A stretch of DNA of 64,000 nucleotides from Bryum argenteum. Taxonomy: Eukaryota; Streptophyta; Bryopsida; Bryales; Bryaceae. The position numbers and the translations under genes are program-made. The number at the start of each line of letters is the position of its first letter. Position 1 is the stretch's first letter. The notes under the pieces were generated by a model that was not told where the DNA came from, searched no databases, and saw only the letters and a list, made by a program, of their open reading frames with translations. The DNA lies in the NCBI GenBank assembly GCA_037043015.1, contig CM073323.1:29044758-29108757 (forward strand), written 5' to 3'. Of this stretch, positions 12,363 to 23,884 are shown in pieces.

Positions 12363-13985
12363 ACGGTGCTTGATGGCCCGGCGGTTATGTGTTCAGGCGC
12401 ATTACTTGGTTGAGTATTGTTGTTCAGAGTTATTTTGGTAGTCTAATGTCTTCAATAGCAGCACATTAGATGGAGTGATGAGGTGATAATTTGACACACA
12501 AGTCCATCCACGTCTATCGTGATGATAAAGGAAATAGGAGACAAGCAGGCTTATGATCAAGGAAATAGGAGACAAGCAGGCTTGGCAAAGCATTCCGAGG
12601 CAATTTTTTTATGGAAGGCATTATGAGCCTTCTCAACTCAACAGTGCATTTTCGGCTCCATATGCCCAAGTGTTGAAAACACTTTAGAGTACATTTGTCC
12701 TACTAATTGCTTGTTGATGATTTTAGTGATTGGTTTTGAATGCTCACAAATGCGTATCTGTGTGATAGTTTACCTCATTGGTTGGTTTTGTTTCCTCACA
12801 GTTGTGTATTGTATGTTGCTGTAGTTATATCATGTGGGCGTATCATCTATAGGTATGCCAATCCCAACACTAGTATAAAACTCAACCACACGAATACATC
12901 CCAAAATGGCGATTTACACCCAAGGTGGTGTAAATGGGTGTAAATTGCCACATCAAGTGTACTTAGTGGTTGGTGTACTCGAGTCACTTTGCTTCGAGTG
13001 CATCGAGGACCTGGTGTTCTTTTTCCTTGTGTTGTGTTCACAAATTGTTCAGGAACAAGTATACAAGGTATAAGGTAGCGACACCCATTCCCGTTACTGT
13101 ACCCATTTGCGTCAGCATACAGGGCACCTCAATCTGAGTGACTTTGATCATTTGTTGAGAACAAATATTACTAAATGCAGTAAAGGTATAGTGGCAGAAT
13201 TTGCTTCTCCAAGTCACGGAATCAAGGCCATTTAGACACAGTCAAAATGTGCAAATCAATTTTTGACTTTGATTATCAAGAACGAACACAAATTTTCCAA
13301 TAACATGACTTTTTTGATACATTTTAGATTAAAATCTAATTGCCTTTCCCCTCGTATAATAATTTCTCATACTCCTCATTCAGAAGTATGATAATTAGCT
13401 TAAAGCCACGGGAATGGGTGTCGCTACCTTATCTACTCATAGTTTTTGAAAATTGCAATGAATTCATCTATTACATATGGAATTACTCAATCTCCAAAAC
13501 TTTTCATGTTTGGGAAATGGTTGAATACGACACCAGGGACTTATAAGCAATTGGCTTCAAAATTAAAATATCTCCATTGTATCAAAACTGAACTCTTGCT
13601 CAACATGGAAGATTTGTTTCTCATTAGTATTTTATTGCATGCGTACCAACAACCTATATCCTTTCCTAGTGAGAGAATCCAAATATAAAAAGCATGCTGC
13701 ACGACACATACACCATGGGCATGACCAAATGACTGAGAGATCAAGACACAACACACCATGAAACACACTCTTCATAGTGAGAGGACCTCAAAAACCAAGA
13801 GACATGCAAGGTGACACATTAGAACATTTGCTTGGGCTACCAACTCCATGACACGAGACTATATCCTGGGGCAGCTGAGAATCCGAACAGTTCGTGGGTA
13901 CCTCACATTCTAGTGTGATGCAGGGCGATAATCTTTCTCATTCTCTTGGACCGTGAAGGCTGTGCAATCTCGGCCGAATCAAGCT
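12363..13985. other. Intergenic region with one MITE and small repeats
   Basis: Separates the HEAT-repeat gene from the FAD oxidase. It holds a 25-bp tandem duplication (AAGGAAATAGGAGACAAGCA plus flank, about 12528-12582), a 45-bp hairpin at about 12906-12950 (GGCGATTTACACCCA paired with TGGGTGTAAATTGCC) and the TA-flanked MITE at 13074-13429. No coding sequence was recognised. Confidence 0.6.
13074..13429. mobile_element. MITE family B copy 1 (TA target duplication, Tc1/mariner-like)
   Basis: A 356-bp non-coding element with perfect terminal inverted repeats of about 21 bp starting AGGTAGCGACACCCATTCCC, mirrored at 13408-13429. It is flanked by TA at 13072-13073 and 13430-13431. The AT-rich interior has no transposase frame. 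Perfect ends suggest this is the youngest of the three family members here. A TA duplication is typical of Tc1/mariner, which is the inferred superfamily; the ends are not the canonical Stowaway sequence. Confidence 0.8.
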
Positions 13986-15245
13986 ATGGAGTCTGGTAGC
14001 AGCTACGAAGTGGCCGTCATAGGACTGGGCTTGATCGGCTCAGCAGCATGCCGCCACCTCTCGCTGCGCTTCGGCAGTTCCGTCGTGGGAATTGGACCAG
14101 CAGAGCCCCAGGACTGGGGATCTCACACAGGAGTGTTCGCTTCGCATTACGACCAAGCCCGTATCACGCGCATCGTGGACAGGAACGATGTCTGGTCCAA
14201 GCTTGCCGCGCGCTCCATCGCCTCCTACAAGTCCATCCAGGACGAAAGTGGCATCACGTTTCACCATCCTGTCGGGTCGCTCCGAGTCACGCCGTTCTTC
14301 CAACACCAGGACGACTCCCTGGTGGCCGCGTATCACACGGGACTGTCCAACGGCGCGGCCGTGGAGCTTCTAGAAAGCGGAGCCGAACTCAAGAACCGGT
14401 TTCCTTACTTTGGGTTCGAAGACTCTCACGCCGGCGTGATGGAGGCAGGATCCGCGGGGTACATAAATCCTCGCGCTTTGGTGAAAGCGCAGTTAGCGAT
14501 CGCTGCGAAGCATGGCGCGGATCTCGTGATGGAGACTGTGGTGAAAATTGAAGGAATCGAGGGCTCCCTGCGCATTCATACCGACTGCGGACAAGTTTTG
14601 GTCGCAGCGAGAGTTCTCCTATGTACCAACGCTTACACGAATCTTTTGGTGCGTGATTCTCTCGCCATGGCGACCCAATTAGTTTCAGTTCTGTTGGCGG
14701 AAGTGGATACTTCGGAAGCGGAGAAGCTGAAAGACATGCCGTCCGTCATTTGGCGTCTCCGAAACCACTCGTTTCTACATTCTCTGTACGCTTGCCCTCC
14801 CCTTCGCTACCCCGACGGCCGGACGTACGTGAAACTGGGCGGCACGGAACGGAAACCTTATATCAAGTCTGACCCGGAGGATTTCGTTCAATGGTTTCAT
14901 AGTGCCGAAGGTCGGCCGGATGAGACCCAAGCTTACCGTGAAGTTATTGCCCAGCTTCTGCCGGAGACTTCGTTCAAGAGCTTCAGCAGAAAGCCATGTA
15001 TGGTCACCTACACTGCCCATGAATATCCTTACATCGGTGCAGTAGAGAGGAATAAAAGTGAGAGCGAGGCGAAGGTTTTTGTATGCACCGGTGGCGGCAC
15101 TGCGGCGAAATGCTCTGATGAGATCGGTCGCATTGGCGCCCTGCTCGTGGCAGATAAGACTTGGAACTACGACTTGGACCAAAAACTCTTCGCCCCTGTC
15201 TTCGCTGCGACTGGCAAATTCGATGCCAAGCAGTCTGTGCCGTAA
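13986..15245 (+). CDS. FAD-dependent amine oxidase, sarcosine oxidase/N-methyltryptophan oxidase type
   Basis: Single exon, 419 residues from ATG 13986; the frame opens 11 codons earlier without an ATG. DAO-superfamily flavoprotein: N-terminal Rossmann fold with VAVIGLGLIGSAACRHL (GxGxxG at 13-18). MSOX-type features are a lysine in YVKLGG (K283, matching the oxygen-activating Lys of MSOX) and a cysteine in KPCMVTYT (C338, matching the residue that covalently holds FAD through its 8-alpha methyl). Family members oxidise secondary amines (sarcosine, pipecolate, N-methyl-Trp) to imine plus hydrogen peroxide; the substrate here is unknown. The C-terminal FAD-contact segment CTGGGTAAKCSDEIG departs from the usual GFSGHGFK. 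No peroxisomal SKL-type tail is present (ends QSVP). It is intronless and visibly GC-rich beside intron-rich neighbours, suggesting a retrocopy or old transfer. Confidence 0.85.
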   Translation: MESGSSYEVAVIGLGLIGSAACRHLSLRFGSSVVGIGPAEPQDWGSHTGVFASHYDQARITRIVDRNDVWSKLAARSIASYKSIQDESGITFHHPVGSLRVTPFFQHQDDSLVAAYHTGLSNGAAVELLESGAELKNRFPYFGFEDSHAGVMEAGSAGYINPRALVKAQLAIAAKHGADLVMETVVKIEGIEGSLRIHTDCGQVLVAARVLLCTNAYTNLLVRDSLAMATQLVSVLLAEVDTSEAEKLKDMPSVIWRLRNHSFLHSLYACPPLRYPDGRTYVKLGGTERKPYIKSDPEDFVQWFHSAEGRPDETQAYREVIAQLLPETSFKSFSRKPCMVTYTAHEYPYIGAVERNKSESEAKVFVCTGGGTAAKCSDEIGRIGALLVADKTWNYDLDQKLFAPVFAATGKFDAKQSVP

Positions 15246-15944
15246 GCAGATGCTCATCCAAGACCCCACATATCGGTTCACATCCCTCTCAGGGACGCCC
15301 CACTTCTATTTATGTGCCCACAAGGAATCGACATTCGAGCTCTAATCCAGGAGATAGGAGCTCTCTTGTACATAGACGCTCCTTAAATAGTAAAATCATC
15401 CAACATTTGAAGCACATGCAAAGCGTTTGTTGTGTTGAATCAAGCTCAGCAACAGATCAAGCTTTTTGTGACGTGATTTTCAAAGCAGGACCTCACGATT
15501 GCTTGAAGCACGCATTGATCTTAACCAACATGGATACAACCAACATTTTTCTAGCAAGACGGTACATACACCCACACGCAAGTACAGTAACGCACAGCAT
15601 CCACGGAAAAATTAAAGAAACTGACATAATCACCTACAGGGAAAGCTCGTCACAACATCCTCATGATGCTGTGGCCAACGGCGCTACGCTAAGTAGTGAG
15701 TCTGCGGCAACCAATGAATAGCAGCAGGCCCAGAAATCACGTGTTGGCAGCAATTCCGAGGGTAAAGTAGCCATAGCTCTACGTGAAGATTCGTTTCCAA
15801 CATAGCGCCGGCGTTATGCAACAAAGCGATACTTTCCATGTTGCGGAACAAGGGTTGAAGCATCTCGTACGAACATGTAGCCAGACGTAGTTTTGTGCTG
15901 CGATTTTAAATTCATTTTTCTGGGGAGTTGTCTTTTCGGCAGCT
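15246..15944. other. Intergenic region between FAD oxidase and permease
   Basis: Should contain the 3' UTR of the oxidase and the promoter and 5' UTR of the permease. Open frames crossing the oxidase stop are out-of-frame shadows. No repeats or RNA genes seen. Confidence 0.5.
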
Positions 15945-18900
15945 ATGGCGGATCAGGCTCCCGAGATCGAACCCTTGATTTCGCACAAAGGAACAGCGGA
16001 TGAGGAGCTTGGTGGCGAGCTGGGGCTTCGTCGGAGCTTGAGTCTCATCGATGGAATCAGGTACGCAAACATTGCTGTGCGAATTGACCGGGAAATGATC
16101 GAAACGATCGAGAAATGATCAAAATGGTTGTTTTCTGAGCGTGGAAGTGTTGCAATTGTGCAGCGTGTTGGTGGGAATTATGGTGGGAAGCGGCATCTTC
16201 GCATCGCCCGGCGTGGTGCTTGAAGATGCCGGCAGTGTGGGGTTGGGGCTTGCAGCCTGGGTGGCTGCCTCCTTCATGGCTCTGTGCTCGGCTCTTGTCT
16301 ACGCTGAGCTCGGAGCTGCCATTCCGCAAGCTGGAGGCAACGCCGAGTACTTCAGAGTAGCAACCACTCCTCCTTCTGTCCGATTATTGCATCCACATGG
16401 TTGATCTCGTTGATAGCATTCTGCACTGCCGTAACGTAACGTGATATCTCTTCATGGCAGATAGCGTTCGGTGATGTGTGGGGTTTTGCATTTGTGTGGA
16501 CAATGTTCTTCGTACTGGTGAACGGAAGCTTGGCCATCGTAGCGATCACATTTGCTCGCTACATCGTTGCTGGCGTAAGTGAAAACGAATCCTTTACTTG
16601 TTTTCCTGTGTCTTGGTATAAACTTAATTCTGTTGAAGTGACGATCTTCCGCAAAAATTGCACTTCTTGCGTGGTTAGAAACTAGTGAAAAGAGAGGTTG
16701 ATATTACAGGGATATTGATATTATTGAGAAACAATGGATGCTTAGTAATGGCATGGGAGGTGTCATTTTGGGAGCATAATCAGAGAAGCGACTTCAATAG
16801 CCACTAGGACGGAATTGCCCATTCATGCACGGTACTGAATCTGAGTGCACAGCTTACAGGAGTCAATGCCATGGAGGGTGGTGATATGGACTCCGACCCC
16901 ACAGTGAAAGTTGTGGCAATTGGATGCATAGCGATACTTTCCATTTGGAATTGCTTCGGTACTGTTATCCTCAACTTTCCAAGTCCACTGGGAATCCTTC
17001 CATCAGATTAAATCAACAAACCTCACATTGGCATCATGATAATTTGATCATTATTATGATAGTGTGTTGTTGGTTTCAGTGACATTGGCCGGACATTACA
17101 TTGGCGAATTCGATTTTTACTACAGTAGTCTAGAGCTTGCATGACTTAGAATCGATATGGTCGTTGATTGATTGTTTGCTTGTGAGGTCCATGTGCAGGG
17201 GTGCAAATCGGTGCGAAACTTCAGAATATCATCAGCTTGATGAAGTTGCTGCTCCTTCTAATACTAACCGTAGCAGCAGTTTACTTTGTATGGGGGAACC
17301 CACATGTGGTGGAGGGCAATTTCCGCAAACCTTTTGAAGGAAGCAATTTCTCAGGCTTTGGGGCCAGCTGCATTGCTGCTCTGTGGGCCTTCTCTGGCTG
17401 GTACGCCCACGCTCCCTTTCAATTGCTTCCGGACGGTTTCTTCATCTACTTTTGTTTTCCTTATTTGCTGTAAGACATATATGAGGGAGTGGTGGAAGTA
17501 GGGAACTTTGCCAAGAACCTTACGGCCAGAGTCAATCTGTGGTCCGAAACCGTTTCACGTACAAGAAAATTGTTTTATCAAGTTTTAGGTTTTGTAGATT
17601 CTGAAAAGGTGGATCATGATCACTTTAGACATGTGAATTGTCACACTTGACCAAGCTTACGAGTTGATGCGCAGGGGCGACCTCGTATTCTTGACGGAAG
17701 AGATGAAAGACCCCGAGCGAAACATTCCTCGCGGTACCTTGGGCGGCGTCTCTATTGTGATGATCGTTTACGTAGGTCTTTTCTGAGCTTGCAATATTAA
17801 TGATCTCAAAACCATAGCTGGGCTTTTCTACAGAACGCTGTTCAGCTTGCTAGTAACTGATAGAAAACGTTTGCATGCATGAACCTTCTTTGTCAGCCGG
17901 TAATTGTAGAATATTAGAAGGGCTTTCCTCGATTGCTAGTCTTGGAGCATTGCTGTTGTAAGATGGTGTTGAGTAAGCCTCACCAACAAGTAGGAGCGTT
18001 TCATTGTTTCGGAACTTCCGCCATCTTTACATTCTTACTAATGTTATTGTAATGTGGCAGTTGCTAATCAACACGATTTACCTCTGCATCCTCCCTGCTG
18101 CCGGCAAGTAGCTATTCATCCTCTTTCTCCTGCTTATTCTGATGATGAGCTAGTTGCTTTCCATCCAGAGTTTGGGTTAGTGCCATGATTTCCAAAATGA
18201 TTGTTGCCATGACAGCGGTGAAGACATCAGGAGTTGTTGCCATTGACGCCGCCACCGTAGCACTGGGACCGTGGGCAGGATCCTTCGTTTCCATCCTTGT
18301 TGCCATCTCTGTTTTAGGCTCTGCAAATGGCATCATCATTTGCGGTGCTCGCTACTTGGTACTGAATCTCTCGATCTTTTTTGTTTGTGACTGAGCTTGG
18401 AATGTGTAAGATCCTGTTCTTAGTTGCTCATAATCGTGACAGACTTATCCCATCACCCTTATCGGGGTTGAATGTCCCGATTGTTTGTTTCGGCGACCTG
18501 CATTTGCTGCTTGATCGATCTCATCAGTGAGAGCTTTTCACGTGCAGTATGCTGCAGCCAGGCGAGGACAGATTTTCAAGGCAATCGGAGCAGTTGGTGT
18601 CCAAAGCCGCGCTCCATATGTCGCACTCCTTCTAGAGGTTTGAAATCATTGTAAAAGACTTGTTACTGTCTGACCGGAAGGCAAGAAACTTCTCATCAAC
18701 CATTGTGCGGGCTGCAGGGCTTATTGTGCATACTACTATTGCTGCAATCCAGCGATTTCGTTCAGGTTAGTATGACAGCATGCTCATAATAGTACAGTCT
18801 TCAATTTATAACTTTGAAAGGGCTCCTGAGTGAGTGCGCCTTGTTGCTTAATGTGTGCAGTTGGTCAACTTCTTCGCCGTATCATCGTACTTCTTCTATG

Positions 18901-19287
18901 CGCTCACAGGTGCTGCTCACATGAAGCTACGGCGTGATCTCCCCAATCTACACCGACCGTACACTGTGGCCTTCTATCCGTATGCTCCTCTCGTAGTAAT
19001 GAGTTTTTCCTCGTAAGTCGGCTCTTCTCCAATCTGAATACTTTAGATCAGCTCAAAAACCATTTCTGCTAAATGTTGATTGCTTTTTTTCCTTTTTCAG
19101 GATCGTGCTGAAGGTTGTGTGTGAAATTACTTGGTTTCTAGATGTCTGAGAGAGTCTTCTTTCTTTGTTGGTTGACAGGTACTTGGTAGTCTCGGCGCTG
19201 GTGGCACAACCTTTGCCAACAAGTTTGTCCTTGGGATTCGCCTTCACTTCATTTCCTGTCTACTACTTGTTTATTAGACAATCTTAG
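15945..19287 (+). CDS. Amino-acid permease, SLC7/LAT type (APC superfamily)
   Basis: Thirteen exons: 15945-16060, 16164-16356, 16461-16574, 16853-16958, 17199-17400, 17675-17771, 18061-18107, 18169-18358, 18548-18637, 18718-18765, 18861-19012, 19101-19118, 19179-19287; 493 residues. APC-fold transporters with about 12 helices move amino acids across membranes. Seen: helix-1 GIMVGSGIFASPG (47-54), the substrate-backbone loop GSGIF, ALVYAELGAAIPQAGGNAEYF, and the helix-6 region [27 protein letters not shown]. The wording matches b(0,+)/LAT exchangers more than plant PUT polyamine transporters. The loop after helix 3 (GGDMDSDPT) lacks the cysteine that links animal light chains to SLC3A heavy chains, so it probably works alone. 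Exon 4 uses the AG at 16851-16852; the next AG, six bases on, gives the same frame. Exon 12 (18 bp) is least certain. Confidence 0.88.
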
Positions 19288-19646
19288 CTTCAGTCGTGCA
19301 TCTTACATGTGCAGAATTCGTTCACAGGAACTTCTTTCTTTCTTTCTTTCTTTGGATTCTTTGGATTGTGATAGACCGATTGTCGTCTTAATCGGCAGCA
19401 CGATAAACAGGTGGGAATAGGATATGCTAGTTGAAGGTTTTAGATACGGAACCACTATATTCATGGAGTACAACTATATTCATGGGGGTATAGTAATGTG
19501 ATTCCACCTTAGCCACATTGAACGAGGGTGAACACTCTCCCATGTAAACGCATTCGAACATTTCAGAATTCGTATGTGAACTATGTCCTCCGCTTTTCTT
19601 GCGTTGGTTAATGACTCAATTTTGCACCTACTACTCTGTTGGGCAG

Positions 19647-19798
19647 GGTTGTCTTATCAGACAAAATTCCTATTCATTTGTCAAACACAATTTAGATGAG
19701 ATGTACATTTGATATATTGAAGACAATCTTAGATGTATATATATATCGTTTGAATTGTGTGTAACAAATGAATAGGAATTTCGTATGATAAGACAACC
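19647..19798. mobile_element. Palindromic MITE-like element
   Basis: A 152-bp element made almost wholly of two inverted arms. The left arm starts GGTTGTCTTATCAGACAAAA, and the reverse complement of the right end starts GGTTGTCTTATCATACGAAA. Similarity continues for about 47 bp through TTCCTATTCATTTGT and ACACAATT. The centre is AT-rich with (AT)n. No clear target duplication, so the superfamily is unknown. The transcript would fold into a long hairpin. Confidence 0.65.
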
Positions 19799-20076
19799 TT
19801 GGTGTTGGGTTGAGTTGATGTATATGACACTAAGAGTTGCTTTACATGAGTGAAGATCATCAAATCTCCAAGCGAGATCATCCAAATTTTGAGTCTGAAT
19901 AGCTCAACGAGCCGCTTGGAGTGCACAAAAAAAAAAAAAATGTTCTAGTGGGGCCCAATTCCCCAATGTGTATAGCCCTGGAGCCCACTTTGTGAAAGGA
20001 AAAGGAGGCCATGGGACCGTTTTGTAATTTAGCTGCATTTTATACATTTGACTATTCAAAATTAATTTTTTTAATT

Positions 20077-20184
<108 letters not shown>

Positions 20185-20984
20185 AAATCAAGCAACAGTC
20201 CCTTTGCCAAGAGTTGGATTTTTGAAGCGTGTGTTGTCTCCTACCCATAAAAATATATTTTTGAAAGATTGGCATATTCTTCCTATGTAAAGCCCTTTGT
20301 GCCAATTCTATGGGATGGATCAATCACATGAGTGGATTTTCTTCCTCTAACTTTAACACTTTATGTAAAGTATGGACATACCTAAAATACAATAAAAAAA
20401 TTGAAGTTCATTAATAATTATACTCCTTCTCTGCCAAAAGGTCTCATCAATACATTGTAATATTTAGGCAAAATTGGTTATTTGTAGGTGTTAGTTTAGA
20501 TGTATGGAAAGCTTCGCAATGATATAGAATTTGATGATGTTTGCTCCAATCACTACATTCTGGTGTGGGAAAGATTGAGCAAAACTTGAGTGATGGGAAA
20601 TTTCCCGCTGAGACCTCAAGAGATGTAAGGAGAGGAGAACTGAGTGGAGAAGTTGCTGAGGCAACAAAACATGTCAATTCTTATATACGAGCCACTCTAG
20701 GAGGTATAAAATTTAATTGTTGAATATTAACCTCTTCATGTCACAATAGTTGCCCGTTGGTATTTATAGTTGATTTTTGTTTCTTTAATGTATGATGAGC
20801 ATAGAAATAAAATAAGTAGAGTAAAATTGCAATGAGGTGATCAAAGGACTGCATAGATTGTAGTAAGGTGATAAAAGGGCCCAATAGAAAGAGTGTTGTA
20901 GTTGAGCTTGTGTTGAACCAATCATACATTTTTGGGACAAGGGAGTACATTAAAAACCATAGTAACATTGCGAGAAACTCTCAA

Positions 20985-21335
20985 AAATGCCAAAAACTAC
21001 CCTCTTTTGATGTGAGGTGAAAGTTTTCAAAGGGCGATCTTTGACAATAAAATAATCCCCTTTGACATGCGATCTTTGACAATAAAATGACATGTGAAGA
21101 ATAACTCAACTAAAAACCCAAATGGTAAGATCATACCTCAGAACCTTTACATGTACAAGAAATAAAACTTGGAAAAAGAAGATTTTTTGGGTGAATTTTT
21201 GAAGTTTTTGCAATTTAATTAATTGACTTTAGCAAGATTTTGAGAATGAATGAGCATATACCTTTGTTTGATCACTTTGAGCACTTTTTGAATATCACTT
21301 TTAACACCCAATACTATAGTCAAGGAGTTGGGTTT
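20985..21335. repeat. Dispersed repeat family C, copy 1
   Basis: Shares blocks with 32360-33045 read on the other strand: TTTTGATGTGAGGTGAAAGT here against TTTTGATGCAAGGTGAAAGT there, then a TTTTTGAAGTTTTTGCAATT-type block and a GAGCATA block. It is also related to 53365-53840. No coding capacity, no terminal repeats identified; class unknown. Confidence 0.55.
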
Positions 21336-22078
21336 ACCCCTATTTATACAAAAATTCTACATATAAGTGAATCTAGAACACAAGGCTATTCTATGAGATG
21401 TGAGAAGGGCATCACTTCACGCACTTGAATAAATCTATCCGAACGTCAGATGTGTGAGTTTAAAGTTGAGGTGGGCATGCCTTTTTAAAGGACCATTCAA
21501 CACCACAATTTGATTTTAGGGCTGAACGGTATTCTTAAATGTATGATTGAGTGTAATATAGGAAGGATCCAACATAATCACTTGTGAAAAGACATGGCCA
21601 TTGTTGTATTTTAGGCACAAACTATGAAAAACATGACCATGTTGTGTTTTGAGTGACATTTAAGGCATAGGTGTATCTCAAAAACCTTTGACTCAATTGA
21701 AGGCAAGCGATCACCATCTTCCTAGATACCTTCTTTGGTTCCCAAACCTCATTGTTATAAGTGAAATCATTCTGATAAGTGAAATAGCAGATTCGCTTGG
21801 TCCGGATTTGTTCGTCATACTTCAAATGTGATCTGAAATATTGGTTGTCAAACTTTAACAATTAATATCTCCTTGAGTATGAGGAATCTTGAGGCACAAA
21901 AGAACTCCTTGGAAAGTATGGAAAAACTCCACAACCTGCTAAAGATTTCAACTTTATACGAGCTAAAATTAAGAAAAATAGAGGCTGACTTAAGGTGATT
22001 CGGACAGAGTCTGTCCTCAAGGGTAAATACTAATAACGTGTTGTATATTTGGGCAAAGCGAAACTCAAAACATCATTA

Positions 22079-22372
22079 AGGTAAAGGGACCCATTCTCGA
22101 CCGGGGACCCATAACCGATCAAGCCCAATTCCTAGATTTTGAAAGAACAGATGTACATCATTTGTATATTTGAGCATGTGATTGACTTTAGGTTCCAAGC
22201 AACTTTTCACTTTAAACAATTATAACTATTTGAATAATGCAGATAAAATCACAAAACTTTTTGCATTCAACAAAAACCTTATGTTTGCACACATGAAAAA
22301 TTTAAAAAAATATATATACCTTAATATCATATGCTAAAATCCTTAAGTGGTCGGTCATAGGTGCCTCTACCT
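22079..22372. mobile_element. MITE family B copy 2 (TA target duplication)
   Basis: A 294-bp element. Left end AGGTAAAGGGACCCATTCTC; reverse complement of the right end AGGTAGAGGCACCTATGACC; about three quarters of the first 25 positions agree. Flanked by TA at 22077-22078 and 22373-22374. Non-coding. The diverged ends suggest an older insertion than copy 1. Confidence 0.65.
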
Positions 22373-22652
22373 TAGATCCCATTGAACCCAAATAATTGGG
22401 TTATTAATATACCATATTCCAAAATTAAAAATAAGTAAAATAAATCATATGCGTTTCCGACTTTCCGGCAAGAGAAATATGCTTGCTCCCCAATTTGGAG
22501 AGATCCAAGTGGCCAGTACATGAGTGACTTGCTTTGGTTGGCAGAGCTAGTGGTTTCTGTTTTTCGTATTTTCGATGTGATAGACAGACAGACAGACAGA
22601 GATCATGCTTACTGTTTTCATATTTCTTGGAACTCTTCAAGGTTACTGTTAA

Positions 22653-23009
22653 CCCTTAAAGGTCCTTCCACTCCTCAATGGGCAGCCCGAAATTGGATCT
22701 CAGCATCTTTTGGACTTGGGCAACATGAATAGTACACTTTTTGAACTTGAGCAGCATGAATGAACCAATCAATGATGAGTTTGCAACCTCGTACAAGGTT
22801 TTGTGCAATCCCAACCTACCTACCACAATCCTTTCAAAGCACAAATCACTTATACAAATTGTGATTTTAATTGTAGGATTTCACTTTGTAGATGCATCAC
22901 AAAAAGGTGACCAGAATGATATAAAAAAATAAGTGAAAAATTGAGAATCAAATGAGCTACAAGCAAGATTCTGTTGGAAAACAGCCCGAGGGGCAGGCGC
23001 CTTTAAGGG
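22653..23009. mobile_element. MITE family A element 1 (piggyBac-like, TTAA duplication)
   Basis: A 357-bp non-coding element between TTAA at 22649-22652 and TTAA at 23010-23013. Ends are CCCTTAAAGG and its exact complement. The interior carries a GGGCAGCCCGAAATTGGATC block and an ACCAATCAATGATGAG block, repeated in elements 2, 3 and 4. TTAA duplication with CCCT-starting ends is the piggyBac signature; the family name is inference from ends alone. Confidence 0.8.
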
Positions 23010-23013
23010 TTAA

Positions 23014-23375
23014 CCCTTACACGCCCTTGGGGTCTAAAACGGGCAGCCCAAAATTGGATCACAGCATCTTTTGGACTTGGGCATCATGAATAGTGCACTT
23101 TTTGAACTTGGGCATCATGAATGGACCAATCAATGATGAGCTTGCAACCTCCTACAAGGTTATGTACCACCCCAACCTACCTACCACAATCCTTTCAAAC
23201 CACAAAATCATTCATACAAATTGTGATTTGAATTGTGAAAATTCACTTTTTGAATGCATCAGAAGAAGGTGACTAGTTTGACATCAAAATATAAGTGAAA
23301 CGTTGAGTACAATGAGAGCTACAGGGAAGATTGTGTTGGAATCAAGCCCATCGGGCTTGCTCGGGCATTTAAGGG
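23014..23375. mobile_element. MITE family A element 2 (piggyBac-like), same orientation as element 1
   Basis: A 362-bp element sharing its left TTAA (23010-23013) with element 1 and its right TTAA (23376-23379) with element 3. Left end CCCTTACACGCCCTTGGGG; right end complement CCCTTAAATGCCCGAGC. The interior is clearly similar to element 1 throughout (about 80% by eye). Confidence 0.8.
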
Positions 23376-23379
23376 TTAA

Positions 23380-23570
23380 CCCTTCAACGCCCAAGCAAGC
23401 CACAGACGCTTCTATTTTCCTGATTAGGTTTGTACATAACCTAGTAAAGGTTACAAGCTCATCACTAATTGGTTCGTTCATGGTGCCCAAGTTTAAAAAG
23501 TGTACTGTTTATGATGCTTAAGTCCGAAAGATGTTGTGATTCAATTTTGGGCTGCCCGTTTTGTAAGGAT
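23380..23570. mobile_element. MITE family A element 3, inverted and shortened
   Basis: Starts after TTAA 23376-23379 with CCCTTCAACGCCCAAGC and reads as the reverse complement of the family interior, ending in the TTTGGGCTGCCCGTTTTG block near 23570. About half of the interior and the far terminal repeat are missing, so this copy is a deletion derivative. Confidence 0.7.
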
Positions 23571-23884
23571 TCTTTTTGTTATTTTTGGAGGCTGCTCTTG
23601 TGAAATTGGATTTTTTATTGACTTAGGTCACCTTGGAACTTGAATAATGATTCGATTCTGCACATATTTCTTAATTTTTGTTTTAAAAAAAAGTCTCAAT
23701 TTAAATTAACCTTTTTGGACTTGAAGTCTGAATGAAGATTTTATTATTGGAATTTGGTTTTGCAAATTTTATGACATACATTTCATAGTTTAAGGACTGC
23801 ACCTTCTAAGAATTTGAGGCCAAAATATTAATTTTAACCCCTTTGATATGGCTCCTCAAAATTGCAAAAACCCAATTTGGGTTT

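Noticed and set aside
15161-15721. 186-codon frame crossing the end of the FAD oxidase
   Set aside because: First part is an out-of-frame shadow of the oxidase; the rest is 3' UTR without any domain.
16572-16864. GC-AG intron or frameshift in the SLC7 permease
   Set aside because: Using the AG at 16851-16852 as acceptor keeps the frame with a normal GT donor at 16575.
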